A stretch of DNA of 6,114 bases from an uncultured Porphyromonadaceae bacterium. GTDB lineage: Bacteria; Bacteroidota; Bacteroidia; Bacteroidales; Barnesiellaceae_A. Positions 1-4,425 of this stretch are shown here, piece by piece. Made by a program: the position numbers and the translations under genes. Location: assembly GCA_900542255.1 (NCBI GenBank), contig UQMR01000097.1:1-6114 (forward strand). Direction: 5' to 3'. The notes under the pieces were generated by a model. The model saw nothing but the letters and a program-made list of their open reading frames with translations. It had not been told where the DNA came from and did not search any database. Numbering within the stretch: position 1 is the first letter of the stretch; every line of letters starts with the position of its first letter.

Positions 1-1
1 C

Positions 2-715
2 TTTGTTATCGACAAAGGGCGCGCATCCAAAAAGCGGCTCACGTGCCGGCACCACAAAGAATTACACCCCTTGAAGCCTATGGCCGAACGTTATGCCGAC
101 GTTTTCAGGGCCATGTCAATGCCTTATACCCCACAATTCACGACTCTATACCCCGAGGGGAAAGGCGATGCCGGGCTATTGTCCGCCCTAACGCCCCCCA
201 AAAAGGAGGGAGAATATTGGATAGGCATCGCACCCTTTGCCAAACACGAAGGGAAGATATACCCCCCCGATGAAATGGAGCGCGTCGTAGCGCTGTTAAG
301 TCGGCACGAAAGGCTGCACATCTTCCTCTTCGGTGCCGGCAGCGAAGCCGAACTCCTCGCCCGGTGGCAGGAACGCTATCCGCGAGTCATCTCATTGGCA
401 TCACAACGCCTCGGGTTCAAGGTAGAACTATCCCTGATGAGCTACCTCGACGTGATGCTCTCGATGGATTCTGCCAACATGCACCTTGCCGCACTGGCCG
501 GCGTTCCGGTTGTATCTGTATGGGGAGCAACACACCCCTATGCCGGATTTTTGGGGTACACCGCCTCTCCGGCCGACGTCATACAAAGCGACTTGCCATG
601 CCGTCCCTGTTCGGTCTTCGGCAATAAGCCTTGTTACAGAGGCGACTATGCCTGCCTGAGAGCAATCAGGCCCGAGCGCGTGGTCGAAAAAGTGCTTGGG
701 CACACAAGCCTGTAA
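2..715 (+). CDS. Glycosyltransferase family 9 protein (heptosyltransferase-like), 5'-truncated
   Basis: The window opens inside this gene. Frame 2 is open from base 2 to the TAA at 713-715, giving 237 residues; a family member is usually about 340-350, so roughly 110 N-terminal residues are missing. In-frame ATG or TTG codons near 71-81 are internal, because upstream residues (VIDKGR..KK, typical of the family) continue the homology. Visible GT9 features, in fragment numbering, are the start of the second Rossmann domain (WIGIAPFAKHEGK, 73-85), the FGAGSEAELL nucleotide-domain segment (110-119) and the donor-site motif MDSANMHLAALAGVPVVSVW (155-174). A C-x2-C-x7-C-x6-C cluster (C200, C203, C211, C218) lies near the C-terminus. 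GT9 enzymes transfer heptose or related sugars from an ADP- or nucleotide-sugar to the LPS core at the cytoplasmic face of the inner membrane. Donor and acceptor cannot be told from this fragment. It is separated from the next gene by a promoter, so probably ends its own transcription unit. Confidence 0.9.
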   Translation, partial: FVIDKGRASKKRLTCRHHKELHPLKPMAERYADVFRAMSMPYTPQFTTLYPEGKGDAGLLSALTPPKKEGEYWIGIAPFAKHEGKIYPPDEMERVVALLSRHERLHIFLFGAGSEAELLARWQERYPRVISLASQRLGFKVELSLMSYLDVMLSMDSANMHLAALAGVPVVSVWGATHPYAGFLGYTASPADVIQSDLPCRPCSVFGNKPCYRGDYACLRAIRPERVVEKVLGHTSL

Positions 716-770
716 GGAGCCATCGTGGAAAAACTCTCACAAGGGTACGCCATTTATCGGTAGAATAATG

Positions 771-778
771 TACTTTTG
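771..778 (+). promoter_or_regulatory. Bacteroidota-type -7 promoter box upstream of the hydrolase gene
   Basis: TACTTTTG matches the TAnnTTTG -7 consensus of the Bacteroidota primary sigma factor, and it sits in the only noncoding gap longer than 40 bases (716-798). Transcription would begin around 783-786, leaving a leader of about 15 bases before the ATG at 799. No convincing TTTG -33 element is visible 19-21 bases upstream; the nearest T-rich stretch (ATTTAT, 752-757) is too close. The rest of 716-770 shows no hairpin followed by a T-run, so no terminator for the preceding glycosyltransferase can be named. No comparable box occurs in the later gaps, which supports one promoter for the four downstream genes. 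Confidence 0.55.
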
Positions 779-798
779 TAGCTCCAAAACACAAAAGA

Positions 799-1602
799 AT
801 GCAAGGCGCAACAACAACCCGTATAAAACTCTGCGACACCGAAGTACAGTACAAAGTGTGCGGTTCGGGACGTGCAGTGATATTGCTGCACGGCTGGGGA
901 TGCAATATGACCACTCTCGCCTCGATAGAGAGCATGCTATCGCCGCATTTCACGGTATATTCACTCGATTTTCCCGGCTTCGGCGGGAGCGAGACACCCT
1001 CCTCCGTGTGGGGCGTAGAAGAATATACCCGCATGCTCGAAGCCTTTGTTGCAGCCCTCGGCATAGAATCGCCCACCTTGATAGGGCACTCTTTCGGCGG
1101 ACGGGTCTCTATCCTCTACGCATCGCGCAACCATACACATAAAGTAATACTGGCAGATGCCGCCGGAGCAAAGCCTCGCCGGTCGTTGAAATACTATTAC
1201 AAAGTCTATACATACAAACTCGGCAAACAGCTGCTCCGCCTCCTCTTAGGGAAAGAGAAAGCCGAGCAACGTTTGGGAAAAATGCGCCGCTCGGCAGGCT
1301 CGGCCGACTATAACGCCGTAGACGGCATGATGCGCCGCATCTTTGTAAAAGTAGTCAACGAATACCTCGAAACCGTAATGCCCCTCATCAAATGCCCCGT
1401 GCAACTGATATGGGGCGCCAAAGATACCGCCACACCGCTGCGTGAAGCACGGGTAATGCTGCGGCTCATCCCCCACGCCGACTTAGCGGTCATCGACGAT
1501 GCCGGGCACTATTCGTTCCTCGACAATCCATTCCGTTTCAGAGCCATAGTCATGGCATTCCTCAAAGAAGATATATATAACAAACAATCATCATGCAATT
1601 GA
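799..1602 (+). CDS. Alpha/beta-fold hydrolase of the Mur ligase-Ddl cluster
   Basis: This is a 267-residue protein with a complete alpha/beta hydrolase catalytic apparatus: oxyanion-hole HGWG (31-34), LDFPGFGGS (56-64), nucleophile elbow GHSFGG with S98, acid D209 in WGAKDTATP (205-213) and H237 in AGHYSFLDNP (235-244). No signal peptide or membrane segment is seen, so it should be cytoplasmic. The cap region, about 125-164, is strikingly basic (14 Lys/Arg against 2 Glu in 40 residues), with an aromatic run YYYKVYTYKLG; it may touch anionic lipid or a nucleotide-linked substrate (inference). ATG 799 is chosen because it follows the promoter and the first beta strands start soon after; there is no strong Shine-Dalgarno, as usual in this phylum. 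The stop overlaps the start of the Mur ligase gene, implying coupled translation and a shared pathway. Substrate is unknown: an ester, thioester or peptide cleavage related to cell-wall precursors is plausible, but the fold alone does not show it. Confidence 0.88.
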   Translation: MQGATTTRIKLCDTEVQYKVCGSGRAVILLHGWGCNMTTLASIESMLSPHFTVYSLDFPGFGGSETPSSVWGVEEYTRMLEAFVAALGIESPTLIGHSFGGRVSILYASRNHTHKVILADAAGAKPRRSLKYYYKVYTYKLGKQLLRLLLGKEKAEQRLGKMRRSAGSADYNAVDGMMRRIFVKVVNEYLETVMPLIKCPVQLIWGAKDTATPLREARVMLRLIPHADLAVIDDAGHYSFLDNPFRFRAIVMAFLKEDIYNKQSSCN

Positions 1603-3188
1603 TTCACACCATTGTACATGTAATATTCACGATTGCGCTGCTGTTCTACCTCTTTGTGGCGCTGCGCTACGAATTGCAAATGATGCAACAAAACTCCTAC
1701 CGCAACAACCGATACCTGCGGTGGCTGCGCAACAGCGGCATCCTCTCCTCGCCGCGAAGCCTTACCCTCTACTTTCTGCTTCTGCTCTACGGTTCGAGTT
1801 TCGCCCCCTTTGCCACAACGGTTATCGAAGCCGTTATTGCCATTGCCCTCATCCTCTTTGCCGTCAGGGAGCTGCGCACCCGCTACAAAAAACCTGTGGT
1901 ATTCACACACCGCGCCACAAGGCTCTATGTGGCAGCATGGGTAGTGACTACGATAGTAACCATTGCCATAGCAGCCATTTTCCCCACCGATGCACAGCAA
2001 TATGCAACCGCCCTTACACTGATAGCAGTCCTTGCCTTCCCCTGGGTAATGATGCTGTGTGCCAATACCCTCATGATACCTGTCGAGAAACTGATAAACC
2101 GCGGTTTCTATAATGAGGCGAAAAAAATCCTCGCCGACATGCCGCACCTCACCATCATAGGTATTACAGGCAGCTACGGCAAGACCAGCACCAAGCACTA
2201 TCTCTACCGCATCCTCAGCGAGAAATACAACGTCATCATGACCCCGGGCAGCTACAACACCCCCATGGGCGTGATACGCACCGTACGCGAAATGATGAAA
2301 CCCTACTACGACATCTTCATTGTAGAGATGGGCGCCAAGCAGATAGGCGACATCAAGGAGATATGCGACCTCGTGGCTCCATCGATAGGCATTGTCACCG
2401 CGGTAGGCGAACAACATTTGGAGTCGTTCAAAACGATAGAGAACGTACAGCGCACCAAATTCGAACTCATCGACGCCCTTCCCTCCGACGGGCTGGGCAT
2501 ACTCAACAACGATTTCCCCTACGTAGCCTCACGGCCTGTCACCAACGTACCCGTGCTGCGTTATGCCCTCGAAGCCGGGAAGGCCGACTACCATGTAGAA
2601 GATATTGTTTACGATGAGGTAGAGACCCGTTTTACCATCGTAGGCGGCGGACACAGGCTGCCGCTAACGACCCAACTGGTGGGCGACTGCAACCTCTCGA
2701 ACCTCATGGCCGCCGTCATCGCGGCCTTGCACCTGAATGTGCCCGAAGAGGCCATACGCTATGCCGTGAGCCGCATAGAACAGGTCGAACACCGCCTCAA
2801 CATCAAGCGTGCGCCCGGAGGGCTCTCCATCATCGACGACGCCTTCAACTCCAACCCCGATGGAGCTCGCATGGCCCTCGATGTATTGCGCCGCGTGCGG
2901 GCAACGCGCCGCATCGTCATCACCCCGGGCATGATAGAACTGGGCAACAAACAGGCCGAATACAACCGCCGGTTCGGCGAACAAATGGCGAAAGTTGCAG
3001 ATTATGTCATGGTCGTAGGCTCATACAACAGAGATGACATCCTCGAAGGATTACAAGCAGGAGGCATGAAGGTAGAGGGCGTCTTCTGCGCCGACAGTTT
3101 TGCCACGGCACAAGCCCGCCTGGTAGAGATAGCCCGTGCCGGCGATGTGGTACTGTATGAAAACGACCTGCCCGACACATTCAAATAA
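1593..3188 (+). CDS. Membrane-anchored MurF-like Mur ligase
   Basis: A 531-residue ATP-dependent amide ligase of the Mur family. Residues 1-165 hold about five hydrophobic segments (about 3-24, 57-73, 75-92, 111-130, 137-160). The positively charged loops at 25-55 and 91-110 predict N-out, C-in topology, putting the catalytic part in the cytoplasm. The catalytic part shows the P-loop TGSYGKTST (192-200, K197), SYNTPMG (220-226), VEMGA (244-248, E245), GEQHLESF (272-279, H275), a candidate carbamylated lysine in TKFELID (K289), NND (305-307) and a C-terminal domain with EHRLN (399-403), DDAFNSNPDG (415-424) and TPGMIELG (444-451). The DDxxNxNP signature is MurF-like, so D-Ala-D-Ala or a similar dipeptide is the likely added group. 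Canonical MurF is about 450 residues, begins with a UDP-MurNAc-tripeptide-binding domain and has no membrane helices; that domain is missing here. MurF's GANH is GAKQ here. The start ATG lies inside the end of the hydrolase gene (10-base overlap). Probably a paralogue alongside a normal dcw-cluster murF (inference). Confidence 0.9.
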   Translation: MQLIHTIVHVIFTIALLFYLFVALRYELQMMQQNSYRNNRYLRWLRNSGILSSPRSLTLYFLLLLYGSSFAPFATTVIEAVIAIALILFAVRELRTRYKKPVVFTHRATRLYVAAWVVTTIVTIAIAAIFPTDAQQYATALTLIAVLAFPWVMMLCANTLMIPVEKLINRGFYNEAKKILADMPHLTIIGITGSYGKTSTKHYLYRILSEKYNVIMTPGSYNTPMGVIRTVREMMKPYYDIFIVEMGAKQIGDIKEICDLVAPSIGIVTAVGEQHLESFKTIENVQRTKFELIDALPSDGLGILNNDFPYVASRPVTNVPVLRYALEAGKADYHVEDIVYDEVETRFTIVGGGHRLPLTTQLVGDCNLSNLMAAVIAALHLNVPEEAIRYAVSRIEQVEHRLNIKRAPGGLSIIDDAFNSNPDGARMALDVLRRVRATRRIVITPGMIELGNKQAEYNRRFGEQMAKVADYVMVVGSYNRDDILEGLQAGGMKVEGVFCADSFATAQARLVEIARAGDVVLYENDLPDTFK

Positions 3189-3221
3189 ACGACAGAAACA
3201 AGACTATAAAATCATAAGCAC

Positions 3222-4412
3222 ATGAAAACGACAATAGGCGTATTCTTCGGCGGCAGGTCGGTAGAGCATGAGATATCGGTACTGACAGCACTGCAAGCCA
3301 TGTATGCCATAGATGCTTCACGCTACAACATCATACCGATATATATATCGAAAGAGGGTCGCTGGTACAGCGGCGAGCCTCTCCTGTCGGTATCGAACTA
3401 CAAAGATATGGCAGCCCTGAAAAGCCGCTGCGAAGAGGTGTACATGAATCCCGAGTATGGCGATTACAACCTCTACCGGCGCAAGAAACCGCTTTTCGGC
3501 TCGCCCGTTGCAGCGACCCTCGACGTAGTCATCCCGGCACTGCACGGCACGAACGGCGAAGACGGCGTATTTCAGGGCCTATTAGAGACCATCGGCATCC
3601 CCTTTGCCGGCTGCGACACCCTCTCGGCAGCCATAGGCATGGATAAGATTGTCATGAAGATGGTGCTCGAACACAGCGGCATCCCCGTGGTAGACTATGT
3701 ATGGTTCACCGACAAGCAGTGGGCTACGACTCGCGACAAGTGGGTAGAGGAGATAGAGCGCAAGATAGGGTATCCGGTCATCGTAAAGCCTGCCAACTTA
3801 GGGTCGAGCGTAGGCATTGCCCGCGCCGACAACCGCCAGGAACTGATTACAAAAGTCGAAGAGGCCAGCCGTTACTCTACACGCCTCATCGTAGAAGATT
3901 TGGTAGAGAACCTCAAAGAGATCAACTGCTCGGTATTGGGCGACTGTGACGACTACGCCACCTCGGTATGCGAGGAGCCCATCAAGAGCGGCAAGATTCT
4001 CTCGTACGAAGACAAATACATGGGAGGCAGCAAAGGCGAGAGCGGTATGCAAGCCAGCGAAAAACGCATCCCGGCCGACCTCTCTGAGGAGCAAACACAA
4101 CGGGTACGCTTCCTTGCCGGCGAGACATTCCGCGTGCTTTCGTGCCACGGCGTGGCTCGTGTCGACGTGATGATCGACGACAACTCGGGAGCCATATATG
4201 TCAACGAAATAAACGCCATCCCGGGCTCGTTCTCCTTCTATCTGTGGGAGGCCACCGGCGTACCTTTCGACGAATTGATGGACAAGCTGGTATCGCTCGC
4301 CTTGAAGCGGAAACGCGAGCAAGCCCATAAAACCGTAAGTTACTCACAAAACATCTTCGCTCTCGGCAGTGGCGTGAAAGGCGGTACCAAAGGCGGAAAA
4401 CTCGGAAAATAA
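3222..4412 (+). CDS. ddl: D-alanine--D-alanine ligase family protein with variant C-terminal loop
   Basis: This 396-residue ATP-grasp ligase should join two D-amino acids (classically D-Ala + D-Ala) in the cytoplasm to feed the MurF step. Seen in order: N-terminal signature GGRSVEHEISV (10-20, E15), a long-form insertion about 60-97, LHGTNGEDGVFQG (107-119), ATP-binding VKPANLGSSVGI (188-199; K189, S195), omega loop with DKYMGG (264-269; K265, Y266), ARVDV (312-316; R313, D315) and NEIN (328-331; E329, N331) for Mg and phosphate. The E15/S195/Y266 set aligns with the E. coli DdlB E15-S150-Y216 triad; keeping Tyr argues against a VanA-type D-lactate ligase. The following loop reads NAIPGSFSFYLWE rather than the longer usual NTxPGxTxxSxxPxLWE. 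The last 35 residues are basic and Gly/Lys-rich. DdlB of E. coli is about 306 residues. ATG 3222 follows the Mur ligase stop by 33 bases with no Shine-Dalgarno. A main housekeeping ddl elsewhere in the genome is likely but unproven. Confidence 0.92.
   Translation: MKTTIGVFFGGRSVEHEISVLTALQAMYAIDASRYNIIPIYISKEGRWYSGEPLLSVSNYKDMAALKSRCEEVYMNPEYGDYNLYRRKKPLFGSPVAATLDVVIPALHGTNGEDGVFQGLLETIGIPFAGCDTLSAAIGMDKIVMKMVLEHSGIPVVDYVWFTDKQWATTRDKWVEEIERKIGYPVIVKPANLGSSVGIARADNRQELITKVEEASRYSTRLIVEDLVENLKEINCSVLGDCDDYATSVCEEPIKSGKILSYEDKYMGGSKGESGMQASEKRIPADLSEEQTQRVRFLAGETFRVLSCHGVARVDVMIDDNSGAIYVNEINAIPGSFSFYLWEATGVPFDELMDKLVSLALKRKREQAHKTVSYSQNIFALGSGVKGGTKGGKLGK
3337..3350. repeat. 14-bp perfect palindrome inside ddl
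   Basis: CGATATATATATCG is self-complementary over 14 bases and encodes part of the PIYIS strand early in Ddl. The alternating AT core makes such a palindrome easy to arise from Ile/Tyr codons. It could be a protein-binding site but there is no supporting context. Confidence 0.3.
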
Positions 4413-4425
4413 GCTCCTGCAAGAT

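Noticed and set aside
716..770. Possible terminator after the glycosyltransferase
   Set aside because: Only short imperfect pairing (GTGG against CTCTCAC) and no T-run; not enough to call.
1509..2417. Long antisense open frame (302 codons) opposite the hydrolase end and Mur ligase
   Set aside because: Its product is low-quality (rich in His, Tyr, Gly, Cys and Val with no recognisable domain), it lacks a promoter, and the + strand frame holds clear Mur ligase motifs across the same bases.
3189..3221. Possible separate promoter before ddl (TATAAAAT)
   Set aside because: It does not fit the Bacteroidota TAnnTTTG box and the 33-base gap between genes is typical of an operon.
3798..4328. Antisense open frame (176 codons) opposite ddl
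   Set aside because: A shadow of the GC-rich ddl codons; ATP-grasp motifs on the + strand span the same bases and there is no independent start signal.
3222..4412. VanA-like D-Ala-D-Lac resistance ligase
   Set aside because: The omega-loop Tyr (Y266) typical of D-Ala-D-Ala ligases is present where VanA has Lys, and no VanH or VanX gene is nearby.
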